A stretch of 64,000 bases of DNA from Cryptomeria japonica. Its lineage: Eukaryota; Streptophyta; Pinopsida; Cupressales; Cupressaceae. The stretch is taken from the NCBI RefSeq assembly GCF_030272615.1, contig NC_081410.1:123373640-123437639 (forward strand), in the 5' to 3' direction. Below are positions 1-11,064 of the stretch, piece after piece; within the stretch, counting starts at the first letter, position 1, and each line of letters opens with the position of its first letter. The notes below the pieces were generated by a model. It made no database searches. It saw only the letters and a list, made by a program, of their open reading frames with translations, and was not told where the DNA came from. The position numbers and the translations under genes were made by a program.

Positions 1-299
1 TTGTTCTATGTTCTGTCTATAAAAACTAGGCATCTTTGTCTAGCTTTGTGTTTTGTCCACCTAGGACACTTGCACACCTCGCTGCAGTCCACAATCCACA
101 CTGTAGTCTTGGGCCTATGCTATCAACTTGGTTACAGAACCTTGTAGAGTTTGCCAGAGGTTCATCTCAGTTCTCTAATAGATCCTAATCATTCCTTTTG
201 CTCCTGACTCAACATTGCGCTTGTTCAAAGAGGTAATCAGACAAATAATTTGTCCTTGGGGATTCATCTTTCCTAAGGTGGCAAATTTTGTTTATTACA
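1..299 (+). repeat. Partial 5' LTR of element B
   Basis: The LTR runs in from beyond the window and ends in TTACA at 299, immediately before the primer-binding-like site. A TATA-like run (ctataaaaac) lies near 18-27, so this piece is probably the promoter end, R and U5. It does not resemble the LTRs of the A/F family. No second copy was seen in the window. Confidence 0.6.
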
Positions 300-320
300 T
301 TTTGGTGAACTCAACATGAA
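300..320 (+). other. Primer-binding-like site of element B
   Basis: The sequence tggtgaactcaacatgaa follows the LTR end after a short T run. It differs at a few bases from tggtgaactcgacgtgaa in F and tggtgaacccgacgtgaa in A, and sits at the same place relative to the LTR. It starts with TGG, as expected for pairing with a tRNA CCA end. The tRNA was not identified. Confidence 0.6.
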
Positions 321-328
321 AGGTCTAG

Positions 329-634
329 ATGTCGGATCTCTTCCTTTCAAAGTTTAATGCCTTCGATTTCAATATGTTGGATGAAGTGTTAGATGACTTC
401 CTTGATGCACCTCCTCCAAAAAGGAATGCAAAGGATGAGTTGCCTTCCTCAACATCCTCATGCAAAGAAAAAACATCTGTGAATGTCATTGTCATCTTTG
501 CAGCCCCTCAAAGGTCTAAGAGACCTTTCATTCATGTGACAACGAATAGTCTTTCCCCCAAGAAGGGTAAGTTCATTAATGGAAATAATTTCAAAGGAGA
601 GACTTCCGATCTATATGCTAGCTTTACACAATAA
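329..634 (+). pseudogene. Gag N-terminal remnant of element B
   Basis: The open frame encodes 101 residues. Near its start it has an acidic stretch (NMLDEVLDDFLDAPP) that matches the N-terminal part of the F polyprotein (ELDEALDEFLNP), so it is the gag start of a Tat-like gypsy element. The family protein is about 800 residues, so this is a truncation. From 635 to 981 the frame is broken by stops, though words such as LSDYDLIKQLK and a TYNTRNN-like stretch still show the same family. No zinc knuckle is visible. No function is likely. Confidence 0.6.
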
Positions 635-981
635 AGACAACCATCTTATAACACCATTTCACACATGTATAACACTCATAATAACAAGCAAGTTCCCAGA
701 CAACAACAAAAAAATTCTTTACCACCTTCTCAATTGACTTTTCCTAAGGTAGTTGTTCTTGTGGACAAGTGATTGAGTGATTATGATCTTATCAAGCAAC
801 TTAAGGTTACTCTAGCTAAGATCTCACTGTCAGATTTGCTTCAAACCACCCCAGTATACCAAGGTATGTTATGAGAAGCTTTGCAAAAGATCTTGCTACC
901 TTCCTTTGTGAGACCAATAGACATTAATGTGTTGATTCACTGAATATTAATTTCTATCTGCATGAACTTCTGCCTCTCGAG
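635..981 (+). other. Unreadable middle part of the element B gag
   Basis: There is no open frame here. Between stops, the reading shows traces of the conserved family segment (YDLIEQLKATPAKISLWDL in A and F), for example around 780-860. It links the gag start and the protease piece of the same relic. Confidence 0.5.
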
Positions 982-1389
982 GTGAGGAATCTAGTGGATC
1001 CTTTGATGATTATTGTCCATGTGAATGGTGTGGGTATCAGACAAACTCTAATTGATACTAGATCTATGCTTAATGTTTGTGGATTGGACTTGCTACCAAA
1101 GATCAAAGTAGATCCAAAATCTTTGGTAGCATCCTCTCTGCACATTCAAGGTTTTGACAACTATGGAATAACTATTATAGGAACTGTTATTCTATCCTTG
1201 AAGGTTGGACCGGTAACCATTCCAACCCTTGTGCATGTTATGCTAGGTCCTTTATCATACAACCTTCTTCTAGGTAGACCTTGGCTGCAATATGCCTTGG
1301 GAGCCATCTCTTCAATGCTTCATGGAGCGGTGAAGTTTGTAGCTGATAATCAGGTTGTCACAGTTAGATTTGACCTTGAGGCTATGTAG
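982..1389 (+). pseudogene. Aspartic protease fragment of element B
   Basis: This 135-residue frame aligns along most of its length with the protease of A and F: PLMIIVHVNGVGIRQTLIDT, then a GFDNYG segment, then VGPVTIPTLVHVM and the flap-side motif NLLLGRPWL. In retroviral-type proteases the catalytic triplet is DTG or DSG; here it reads DTR (residues about 22-24), so the enzyme should be dead. The segment belongs to the gag-protease of B and continues, through the solo LTR and element A, at 10821. No independent gene is expected. Confidence 0.7.
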
Positions 1390-1515
1390 TTATGTCAGAT
1401 TGTCATAGTGGGTTAGGCTGCTACTACACCCTTGTTTCATAATTGGGTACCAAGCTTATCTTCTTTAGTGATAACTTCTTATCCTACCACCTCCCCTAAA
1501 AAGGAAGAGTGTAAG

Positions 1516-1965
1516 TGTTGGTGTAAATAATTATCCACCATGGATATTATTACACTTACTTAAGTTTACTTAGGAAATGCATTTCATAGTAGTTTGTGTA
1601 TGAGACACTTGGGTGTTTGTGCCACATTGGGATAGTGTGTGTAGGAGAAATTCCACCTTTTATGGTGTTGATCTTGTTGTTACACTCCACATTCAGTGGG
1701 TGATCCACCTCATGTGGACTATTATATTATTTCTCCTACCTACCCAAACCTATTTCCTACCTACCCTTGTTTCTTATTGAGCCACATGTCATGTTTGTGT
1801 CCTCACATATCTCTAGCCTTGCCTATATAAGCAAGCTCATCTACATTGTATGTAATTGATATTATTGATCATTTTCTATTGATGAGAATATAGTTTATTC
1901 TTGTCCTATATTGTGTCTCTATTTTGTACATTTCATTGAGCTCTTGATCTTGGAAAAATCTCATA
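1516..1965 (+). mobile_element. Solo LTR, copia-like, 450 bp
   Basis: It begins TGTTGGTGTAAATAA and ends AAATCTCATA, and is flanked by an exact 5-bp target duplication, gtaag, at 1511-1515 and 1966-1970. A TATA box (gcctatataagc) lies near 1824 in the + orientation. No internal region or second LTR accompanies it, so it is the product of LTR-LTR recombination. The right terminus reads TA where CA is expected. Its size and layout fit a copia LTR; the family is not identified. Confidence 0.75.
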
Positions 1966-2020
1966 GTAAGAAAGAAGAGATCCCTAAGGAAGTCCCTAAA
2001 AAGGAGAAGTCATATGAGTC

Positions 2021-3766
2021 TGTGTAAGGGAAAAAGCGAGACTAGGTTAATATGCCCTAATCCTACCTTTTGACACACATTACAGAATACGAAAGAGCCT
2101 AGAGGTATCACACAATTGGCTACTTCTTTTTGTGAAAGAGAGAGCCACGGGCTACCTATTAGGATTTCTATTCCTTTGTTGTAATAGAAAGATAAAATGA
2201 TGCAAGTTCAATTCCTAATCCCAAAATACAAGTAGGAACTAATGACAAGATTGCAGAATTGAACTTAAACAATGGAAAGCTGTAAATACAAGGATAAGAC
2301 AAGAATGCATATGCGTACCCAGAGTCAAAATCAGAATGAAAATGTTCGGGATGGGGGTGCAGGTGCCATTGTCCTGATACCGTTCTGAAAACTACCCCTA
2401 AAACTGCTGTTTTGCACTCTGGAAAACTAATCGGAAATGCTGTCTATCAGAAGGACCAGGGCGCCTAGCGCCCCTGTCCCAGGGACTAGGGCACCCAGCG
2501 CCCCTGTCCTAACAGGACTAGGGTGCCCCACGCCCCTGTCCCAGGGACCAGGGCACCCAGCGCCCCTGTCCTGGCAGGACTAGGGTGCCCCACGCCCCTG
2601 TCCTAGTCTTTTGCTCTGAGATTTGGTATGAGAGTCTGTCTCGATCTGCTTCCGTCAGATCTGCAACTTGCAGCGTCGTCCGAATCTCAAAACCTGCACT
2701 TATATCTGAAAAGGTGTGGTGGGCGGCTATATAGGGTTTTGCCTTAGTCAAACCCCCGCTTCGGTGATTTCCACCTCCACGAATAGCCAAGTTGTATTGT
2801 AAAAAGTATTGTGTGTGTAGACCTAGTGTGTGTGCAAGATCCTAAAATGCAAGTAAGCAAACTAGAGCAACCTAGAAAGTAAACCCTAATTGCTTGTAAA
2901 TGATAATATAAATGCTCCAAGTCAAGATGCAAAATGATCTAAAGCATGAATACAAATGATATAATGAGGCTTATGCAAAGACATGAAAACAACATGAAAT
3001 CATACCCAACCCCAAGGGAGGGGTAGAAGCCAATCTTCAGTCGGTGATCCCTTATTTCTCTTCAATGTCTTCAAAGCCCTAAATGGATGAATGAAATTGA
3101 TGAATGCTTGATGGATGGATGTTGAATGTTGTTGAAGTCTTCAAAGATCTTCTCTTTCACTGCATAGAAGGTCCTTGAAAGCCAAAAATTCCCATCCTTT
3201 CAAATGAAGAAAGAGAGCTCTTATATATGAAACCCTAGGTCTTAATTTCAACTTTTGGCCGACCTAGAGATTGAATCTCCTGCCAATTTCTTGGGGTTAA
3301 GCTTTATTTTATGATTGGATCGCGCTCCTAAAATTTTGGGAAAAATGTCCGGGACCATGTGCACTCCGGGCGCCATGGTCCTCTCCGGGCGCCATGGTCC
3401 CGACAACTTTTCACCAAATTTTCAGGGCCATCGGATATGATGATTTTAGAGAGAATCCCAAAGTTACAGGTGATTTCGAGATGTTTTGACCCCCGAAATC
3501 AATCCTTAAAGTTCAAAATAGGACCTAATTAGGGTTTTTGATTAAATGATGTATTGGAGGAATAAAATGAAAAGGGCACACTTTAATGAAAGGGCCCAAC
3601 TTTATGATGTGGAAGATGATGAAATAGAACCTTAGACCTAATTAATTTAATTAATTAAGTGCTAAAGGGGAAATGTAATGCAAAATGCAAAATGCGCCAA
3701 GGCGGGTGCTAAACTAGGTGTGAAATTGTACCACCCTAGCAAGTGCATACAATTTACAACGCTACA
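2021..3766 (-). repeat. 3' LTR of element A (A/F/G family)
   Basis: In + view it starts TGTGTAAGGG and ends GCTACA, with termini TG..CA in both readings. It is about 100 bp longer than the 5' copy, largely because of five rather than two units of a GC-rich repeat at 2454-2603. The reverse strand carries a TATA box (ccctatatagc) near 2725-2740. Confidence 0.9.
2454..2603. repeat. GC-rich minisatellite in LTR, five ~31-bp units
   Basis: Five units start at about 2454, 2485, 2516, 2546 and 2577. Each contains GGAC-C/T-AGGG and ends in CGCCCCTGTCC. The unit count differs among LTRs of the family: two at 9603, three at 38967, two at 45593 and three at 56695. It lies downstream of the TATA box in the element's own direction, so it should be transcribed. 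The units are partly self-complementary. Confidence 0.85.
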
Positions 3767-3781
3767 TTTAGCCCCCACTTT
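3767..3781 (-). other. Polypurine tract of element A
   Basis: On the - strand the run AAGTGGGGGCTAAA abuts the start of the 3' LTR. It is the same tract as in element F at 55540-55554, where plus-strand DNA synthesis would start. Confidence 0.85.
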
Positions 3782-5635
3782 AGCAGTCATATGAACACTA
3801 CGTGCATATGCAAGCTAAAGTACAAAAAAGTAAACATTATTTGAAAAAGGATATATCCATAAGTCTGTCGAATGAAGCCCCCAGCGGTATCTATAGTACA
3901 CAGTTAGGAACCGCACCCTACAAAACACACGTTAGATCACAAAATCACCTAATGCTTACTAAGGAAGGTGATGAAAATTTGAGGGTAGCTATATGCCCCC
4001 ACTGTTTCAGCTTGCTAATTTTAGTGAGTTGAAACAGGGTATCATGTTTACCACTTTGAATTATTAAAGAATATTGATGACAACTGCTCACAAGAGGATT
4101 TGATATGAGATCAAAAACTAATGGAGAATCATTTGGTAAGAAAGAGGACTAAATCTCAATTCCAACACAACAAAGAGTGTGAGGATTTGAGAGTTCTCTA
4201 ACACAAGATGAAGGATGTAAATGGAAACAAAATGCAAAGAGAAGAAAAGAAAGGAAAAAAGCATGAATACACACATTGGTGATCCATGAGAAGAATAGCG
4301 AGAGAGAAAACATGGACTTCTCGCCCCTAGATCTTGTCTAGGTGATCCATGGGAAAAGGACATGGAAAACTAGCCCCTAGGGTCTGTCTAGGTGATCCAT
4401 GTAAGCGAGGAGAGTGAGAAAGTCTAGCCTTATGCCGCTAGTTCCACTCAACCTCGTGCATGTGTGTGTAAGTGAGGTTAGAAGCACCTCATAGGAGTCT
4501 ATGCCCGAGTATGCTACAACCTATATATGTATAGTACAAAAGCATGACATCTTTCTCTAAGAGTCTGTGCTCTGGTTCCGAGAATAATCACCTTGCATAA
4601 AAGAAAAATGGAGACATCTCACTCTAAGAGTCTGTGCTCTGGTTCCGAGAATGACCCATTTCTCAAAAAGTGTAATGTTTATGTCATAAGAAAATTAGAA
4701 CAAGGATACCTACCTTCATCACAAAAGAAGATACCCCAAAAATGCAACAATGTCATAGATCCAAGCAAGAGAGTTTTGCACTCTTTAAGCGAGGATAAGA
4801 TAGTTGAAAAGGGATATCTTGTAGTATGTGTAAAGGAGATCCTTAGAGGAGAAGAGATCTTTGTACAAAAGACACCTATCCCCGAGAGGAATTGTCTTAG
4901 ACAAATATAATATCTTCTAGAATAAGACAAAGAAGAGAATAAGAATGCAATACTTTCTTCTTTTGTGAGGTGAAAGTGATTCTTAATGAAGGATGACACT
5001 CTTTTTAACCCAATTGGGAGAGTGAATTCATTATGGATGTATTTTACCAAGTGCAAAAGAGGTTGTAGTCAAGGACTTACACCTCTTGAACAAACAACAA
5101 CAAATGCATACAAGGAATAACATCAAGTAATAAAGTTCACACCATCCACAAAATAGGAAAAAGTGGATCCTTAGATAAATAAGGAAAGATCATTGCCTCC
5201 CAAGGATAAGGACAATGAGAAGGACTTGCACAATCTTCTAGGGAGAGATCTAGACATAAGCAAAATGTACTACATACTCACATGAGTTCATGCAAGCAAG
5301 ACATTAGTGTATGTAAAATGCTCCTCACAAGAAGTGGGTAGGATAAGAAAGAGAATACCCATCTTCTCCCATATCTAGGAAAAGAGGATTCTAAAGAAAA
5401 GATGATCAATATTTCCACACTATTATCCCAAAGGGAAATTTTAACCATAAAAAGAAGAGATGTATGAAATCACTCTTGTCCCCATAGGAACAAGAGATAA
5501 CATAGAAAATTAGGCTATTATGTTTCTTCAAAAATATGATTGCACTTGAAATTGTACCATCATGAATGACAATGAGCCCCCAGTAAATGAGCTACCAATG
5601 TCACATAATGATGAGCAACATAATAGCCATTAATG
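3782..5635 (-). other. Noncoding 3' region of element A
   Basis: No credible gene is present. The first ~270 bases next to the LTR match the corresponding region of F (about 55280-55535). Beyond that the region is unlike F. It contains small direct repeats: gtctaggtgatccatg occurs near 4335 and 4390, and a ~33-bp block (ctaagagtctgtgctctggt onwards) occurs near 4557 and 4624. A diverged relative of 5150-5630 lies inverted at about 21880-22400. Confidence 0.65.
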
Positions 5636-8600
5636 TTATTTAAAGACATGATAGACTGAATGAGGTATTTGAATATGACATGCTAAATACTCAACTATAA
5701 GTGAGATAAAAAACATGTATAAAATTGAAGAAGAAAAGTCACAAGAAATCTTAGAAGAGGGATGAGTGTAATTTATTAGAGCCTTATCCTTGGGGGAAAG
5801 GACTTTATGATGAATATGAGATAAAGATTCATAAGTGGATTTAGAAATTTGAGGGGAGTCATAAAGGGATTTGTTCATCGCCAAGATTTCCTTATGAGGG
5901 GAATGAGAGTTGATAGAAGTAGAAGATGATTTAGTTGAAGTGAGATCATCATCACTACTAAATATAGCATTCACATTGAGAGATGGTCTTTTAGATGCTT
6001 TGGTGGGCTTAGAAAGATTAAATCCAAGTCCAAATGAATATTCATGCATGTTATGTTCTAAAGGAACTTTAATTCCTTGTTCATTTGTGCCACAACCATT
6101 TCCACTATAGCCACTCTTAGCCAAAATATGAAAACCATGACCATAACGATTAGCCATTTCAGAAAGAGAAGGTGGTTTTTCATAAGACGAAGAATCAAAT
6201 TCCTCAGAACTAGAGGTGTGAGGAGAAGAAGTTTGAGAAGCGGCCACAAAATTATTGCTCATAGGTTCAAGTAAGACTGATTGATCTCTAGTTTCTTCCT
6301 TCTTTTTAACTTTAAGCTCTCTAGGAGGAACCCTATACTCACCTACAAAGGTGGGATTAAAATCAAGAGATCCCCAATCGTCTTCTGCGAGAACCTTCTC
6401 AGGATCAAAAGCCTTTTCATGTGTAGATTCAAGTTGAGAAGGATCTTCTTCAGGAGCTTTAGACTCATCCAAAGAATTTTGATCATCAGAGAGTGAGGAT
6501 TCATCCATAGGTATCTTGTTTAAAGAGTCATCACTAGAAAAGGAAGGCTTAGAAGAACTCCCTTTGGAAGTAGATGTTTGCAAACAAGCTTGAAAATTAG
6601 TATCACCTATCAAGGCATATGTCTTATTGTTATAAATGAATTTAACTTGTGTATGCAATGTAGAGGGGACAGCTTGCATACCGTGAATCCAAGGTCTCCC
6701 TAATAACAGGTTGTATGTTAGATTTCCCGACATAACATGGATAGGAGTAGGCAAAGTAACAGGTCCCACTGTGATGGGTAAGGTGATAATACCTAATGAA
6801 GACTTAGCCACATTATCAAAGCCTCGAATGGGATGAGAGTCAGGCTCAATAAGGGATGTATCCACATTCATCTTATGCAATAGATTAATTCTACACACAT
6901 TAAGGCCAAAGCCATTATCTACCAGTGTTCATCTTATAGCAGTGTCATTTATGATAACCACAATCATCAAGGGATCATATTGATGTTGAATTTCACTAGT
7001 AGGCAATTCATCTTGAGTAAACACAATTTGAGCTTTAGGATTCATCACAGAGTTAACCAAAGATACTATATTACTAGATGTATTAGGTGGAGGAACATTC
7101 AAATCTTTCAAGGCATCTTGTAACATTCCATGATGAATGGAAGAAGTTTGGATCAAATCCCAAAGGGATATCTTAGCAGGGGTAGCTTTAAGTTGTTCTA
7201 TGAGATCATATTCCTTACTGAGAACTTGTGAAATACGTGGAGCCTGCGGAAGAATAGGTTGAGAAGGAGGAAGTGAAGTTGGGCTAACTGGAGGAGGATT
7301 AGGTTGCCTATTGTTTCTTGTGTTATAGGTATGAGCAACCGCATGATAACTCTCTCTAGTCAGTTGCTTAGCATACTCATAAGGGCTCTTAGAAGAATAA
7401 CCTCCTTGCATAGTAATAACAGGTTTGCAAAAAGAATCATTAGCATAACCACCTTGAACCACTAAGATAGGCTTATTTAAAGGTTGAGAATTTTGAGAAG
7501 GACAAGCACCTTGGACAGTGATGAGAGGTTTGTTAAGTGTTTCATTCACATGTATCAAATTGATTGAGGATGGTTTAGAGGAATGAACAAAAGTGTTGGA
7601 AGAATTATTGATAGTCTTCTCTTGCACTAAAATCTTATCACGGATTAAATTAATTTTAGGAGAGAGACAAGGGGTAGGCATTGATGTTCTAGTAGTAAGA
7701 GTAATACTAGGAAAGGTCATATCATCCTTTATCATCAAAGGATCTACATGGGGAATAAACTCTCTAGGAGAAGGATCAACATTACTCTCTAAAGTCTCAC
7801 TTTTGAGAGGGAGATCTTTGAAAGAGATGTTAACCATATTGCTTTGAACTAGGGTATCCTTATGAGTAGAACTAAGTTGAGGAGGGGGAGATGCTTTATT
7901 TTTAGAGAGAGAATAATTGAGATTCAAGGAAGGTGAGAAACTATCAAGGGAGTTTTTAATCTCGATTTCATCCCCTTTGGCTAGGGTTCTCTCATGGGAT
8001 AGAGAATAATCTACACCTTCTTCTAATGGTTCATCCCAAATAGTGAAGTTGTTGAAAGGAATGTTTGGAGTATTGTTAATTTCGGGAGAGGAGATAACAT
8101 TGTTTATTAATTCCTCATCCTTAGGAGAGAGAGAATCAATAGATGTGTTAAAATCATCCTCTTTCCTCAAAATATATTCAATATGATCTTTAGGGGAGAG
8201 AGAATTAAGGAAATTGCTTATTATTTCATCTTCTTTCTCTAAGGGATGCTTATGGGTAAGACAAACTTTAGGAGAAGGGTAAGCATTTATCATTAATTCA
8301 TCATCTCTAGTGGGAATTTTGTTCGAAAAGGAAATGCCATCACTAGGAGATGTAGGGATAATGTCATCTTCTTGCACAAAAGGATCCTCATGAAGGGAGT
8401 ATTTTTTAGGAGGAACATGAACATATTTCTCCAAAGATTCATGCTTAGGAAGGAGATCTTTGAAAGAAGTGTTCATAACCTCTTGTTGCACTAACATGCC
8501 CCCATTGGAAGGACCAACTTTAGGAGAAAATAAGTCAATGTCCATCAATACCTTTTCACTTAGAGAGGCATCATGTAGGGAAGGTGAAGTAAAATTAAGA

Positions 8601-8845
8601 AAGGTGTTTATGATATCATTCTCTTCCTCTAGGATAGCTAAATAGGAAGGGCACATTTTAGGAGAGTTGTCAAGATCACTCTTAAAGTCTTCATCCTTAG
8701 AGCATGGGAGAGTCTCAAAGGGATTGGTAGCAACCCTTTTAGGCACTAAAATGTTGTCATAGATGGGGGGAGGTTCTTTAGGAGAAGGAAAAATTGAAAC
8801 AAGGGAAGCTAACCCACTATCACATCTATGAAATGAATGCATCAT
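5636..8845 (-). pseudogene. Gag-protease-G-patch polyprotein of element A
   Basis: One frame of about 1,070 codons is interrupted by a single stop (TGA at 6931-6929, where F has CGA). The N-terminal ~430 residues form a long linker of degenerate repeats of the kind EDEIINSFLNSLSPK, longer than in F. Then come three copies of a KPLITVQGAY-like motif, the family segment AKQLTRESYHAVAHTYNTRN, and a protease whose catalytic triplet reads DNG right after the stop, followed by NLLLGRPWI. Further on, GYSGNGCGTNEQGIKVPLE and FGLGF mark a G-patch domain. The frame ends without RT. The sequence is otherwise well preserved, so the element is young or its frame was selected recently. Capsid-like function is inferred from position only. 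Confidence 0.8.
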
Positions 8846-9149
8846 GACAACAATTTTCCTCTTTCAAATGATAACACATGCAAAATAGAAGGAAATGTTT
8901 AATTTTAACCAATGCAAGCACTTAGAATGTAGATTTAGAAAATGAAATTTATTATTCAAATGAGTTCCTAAATCAGATTTGAAATTATTGATCCCAATTA
9001 AGCTATCCACAAGTTCAACTTTGAATTGAAAAATTAGGGTTTTAGCAAAAATTTCCTCTAAATTTTTGAATCTTGCAAGAAATTAAAACTTGTAAATAGC
9101 ATAAACACTCAAATTTGAAAACATAAATCAGAATTAGAGAAGATTGGAT
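8846..9149 (-). other. Leader of element A
   Basis: About 300 AT-rich bases lie between the PBS and the gag start. No gene is seen; it probably includes the packaging leader. Confidence 0.5.
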
Positions 9150-9167
9150 TTCACGTCGGGTTCACCA
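9150..9167 (-). other. Primer-binding site of element A
   Basis: On the - strand the site reads tggtgaacccgacgtgaa, four bases inside the 5' LTR. F has the same site with one change. The matching tRNA was not identified by eye; it is not the initiator-Met site used by C, D and E. Confidence 0.75.
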
Positions 9168-9171
9168 AAAA

Positions 9172-10815
9172 TGTGTAAGGGAAAAAGCAAGACTAGGTTA
9201 ATATGCCCTAATCCTACCTTTTGACACACAATAGGGAATACGAAAGAGCCTAGAGGTATCACACAATTGGCTACTTCTTTTTGTGAAAGAGAGAGCCATG
9301 GGTTACCTATTAGGATTTCTATTCCTTTGTTGTAATAGAAAGATAAAATGATGCAAGTTCAATTCCTAATCCCAAAATGCAAGTAGGAACTAATGACAAG
9401 ATTGCAGAATTGAACTTAAACAATGGAAAGCTGTAAATACAAGGATAAGACAAGAATGCATATGTGTACCCAGAGTCAAAATCAGAATGAAAATGTTCAG
9501 GATGGGGGCGCGGGCGCCACTGTCCTAATACTGTTTCGGAAACTGCCCCTGAAACTACTATTTCGCACTTTGGAAAACTGTCGGAAATGCTGTCTGTCAG
9601 AAGGACCAGGGCACCCAGTGCCCCTGTCCTGGTAGGACCAGGGCACCCCACGCCCCTGTCCTGGTCTTTTGCTCTGAGATTTGGTATGAGAGTCTGTCCC
9701 GGTCTGCTTCCATCAGATCTGCAACTTTCCGAATCTCGAAACCTGCACTTCTATCTGAAAAGGTGTGGTGGGCGGCTATATAGGGTTTTGCCTTAGTCAA
9801 ACCCCCACTTCGGTGATTTCCACCTCCACGAATAGCCAAGTTGTATTGTAAAAAGTATTGTGTGTGCAGACCTTGTGTGTGTGCGAGATCCTAAAATGCA
9901 AGTAAGCAAACTAGAGCAACCTAGAAAGTAAACCCTAATTGCTTGTAAATGATAATATAAATGCTCCAAATCAAGATGCAAAATGATCTAAAGCATGAAT
10001 ACAAATGATATAATGAGGCTTATGCAAAGACATGAAAACAACATGAAATCATACCCAACCCCAAGGGAGGGGTAGAAGCCAATCTTCAGTCGGTGATCCC
10101 TTATTGCTCTTCAATGTCTTCAAAGCCCTAAATGGATGAATGAAATTGATGAATGCTTGATGGATGGATGTTGAATGTTGTTGAAGTCTTCAAAGATCTG
10201 CTCTTTCGCTACATAGAAGGTCCTTGAAAGACAAAAATTCCCATCCTTTCAAATGAAGAAAGAGAGCTCTTATATATGAAACCCTAGGTCTTAATTTCAA
10301 CTTTTGGCTGACCTAGAGATTGAATCTCCTACCAATTTCTTGGGGTTAAGCTTTATTTTATGATTGGATTGCGCTCCTAAAATTTCGGGAAAAATGTTCG
10401 GGACCATGTGCACTCTGGGCGCCATGGTCCTCTCTGGGCACCATGGTCCCGACAACTTTTCACCAAATTTTCAGGGCCATTGGATATGATGATTTTAGAG
10501 AGAATCTCAAAGTTACAGGTGATTTAAAGATGTTTTGACCCCCGAAATCAAGCCTTAAAGTTCAAAATAGGACCTAATTAGGGTTTTTGATTAAATGATG
10601 TATTGGAGGAATAAAATGAAAAGGGCACACTTTAATGAAAGGGCCCAACTTTATGATGTGGAAGATGATGAAATAGAACCTTAGACCTAATTAATTTAAT
10701 TAATTAAGTGCTAAAGGGGAAATGTAATGCAAAATGCAAAATGTGCCAAGGCGGGTGCTAAACTAGGTGTGAAATTGTACCACCCTAGCAAGTGCATACA
10801 ATTTACGACGCTATA
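9172..10815 (-). repeat. 5' LTR of element A
   Basis: It starts TGTGTAAGGG and ends GACGCTATA in + view. The expected end is CTACA, so one base has changed at the outermost edge. It is very close to the copy at 2021-3766 but has only two units of the GC-rich repeat (9603-9662). The reverse strand carries the TATA motif near 9775. Confidence 0.9.
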
Positions 10816-10820
10816 GAGTC

Positions 10821-11064
10821 TCTCACAATTGACACTCCTAAGATGAAAACATTAGAGCCACCACCTAAGCAACGATCTCTTGTAAATTCATGTTCTCCAT
10901 CAAAAGTCACTGCATTCTTAGGCGACACATGGGGTTCTTTAGACTTCACTAATTCCCACATTGGTGAATACAAAGTAGATCTTGTCCACTTGAGTTTTCC
11001 AAAGACAACATTTAATTCAGCTACGAAGGATGATTATGAATCCATAAGGTTGGGTGATGCTTAG
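10821..11064 (+). pseudogene. Downstream gag-protease tail of element B
   Basis: The frame carries TWGSLDFTNSHIGEYKV, equivalent to DWGSLDFNPTFVGEYRV in A and DWGSLDFNSTFVGEYKV in F. It therefore continues the B protein interrupted at 2015 by element A. The reading starts inside the A LTR only by accident; the B part begins after the gagtc duplication. It stops at 11064 and no G-patch or pol follows. Confidence 0.7.

Larger units (their letters stand above)
2021..10815 (-). mobile_element. Element A: gag-protease-only Ty3/gypsy element
   Basis: The element is complete at its ends: two LTRs (2021-3766 and 9172-10815), PBS, gag-protease frame and polypurine tract, flanked by the 5-bp TSD gagtc (2016-2020 and 10816-10820). 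It lies inside relic B. The LTRs and gag-protease are close relatives of element F, but reverse transcriptase, RNase H and integrase are absent: after the gag-protease frame there are only about 1.9 kb of noncoding DNA. It was therefore probably mobilised in trans by an F-like element. The rightmost end reads TATA instead of TACA. Confidence 0.85.
1..11064 (+). mobile_element. Element B: old Ty3/gypsy relic, split by later insertions
   Basis: This is a decayed gypsy element read on the + strand. It has the end of a 5' LTR (to 299), a primer-binding-like site, a gag start (329-634), a protease piece (982-1389) and a downstream gag-protease tail (10821-11064). The proteins are clear relatives of those in elements A and F. 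A solo LTR (1516-1965) and element A (2021-10815) sit inside it; without these insertions and one copy of each TSD the B sequence is continuous. No pol and no 3' LTR were recognised. The right end is approximate: coding similarity stops near 11064 and the element may extend further as unreadable sequence. Confidence 0.75.

Noticed and set aside
2454-2603. CRISPR-like array
   Set aside because: Units are contiguous without unique spacers and the sequence is a plant LTR.
4118-4363. 81-residue - frame in the 3' region of A
   Set aside because: Built on the repeated gtctaggtgatccatg block; no family, no counterpart in F.
9150-9167. tRNA gene fragment
   Set aside because: Only the 18 bases of a primer-binding site are present; no cloverleaf.
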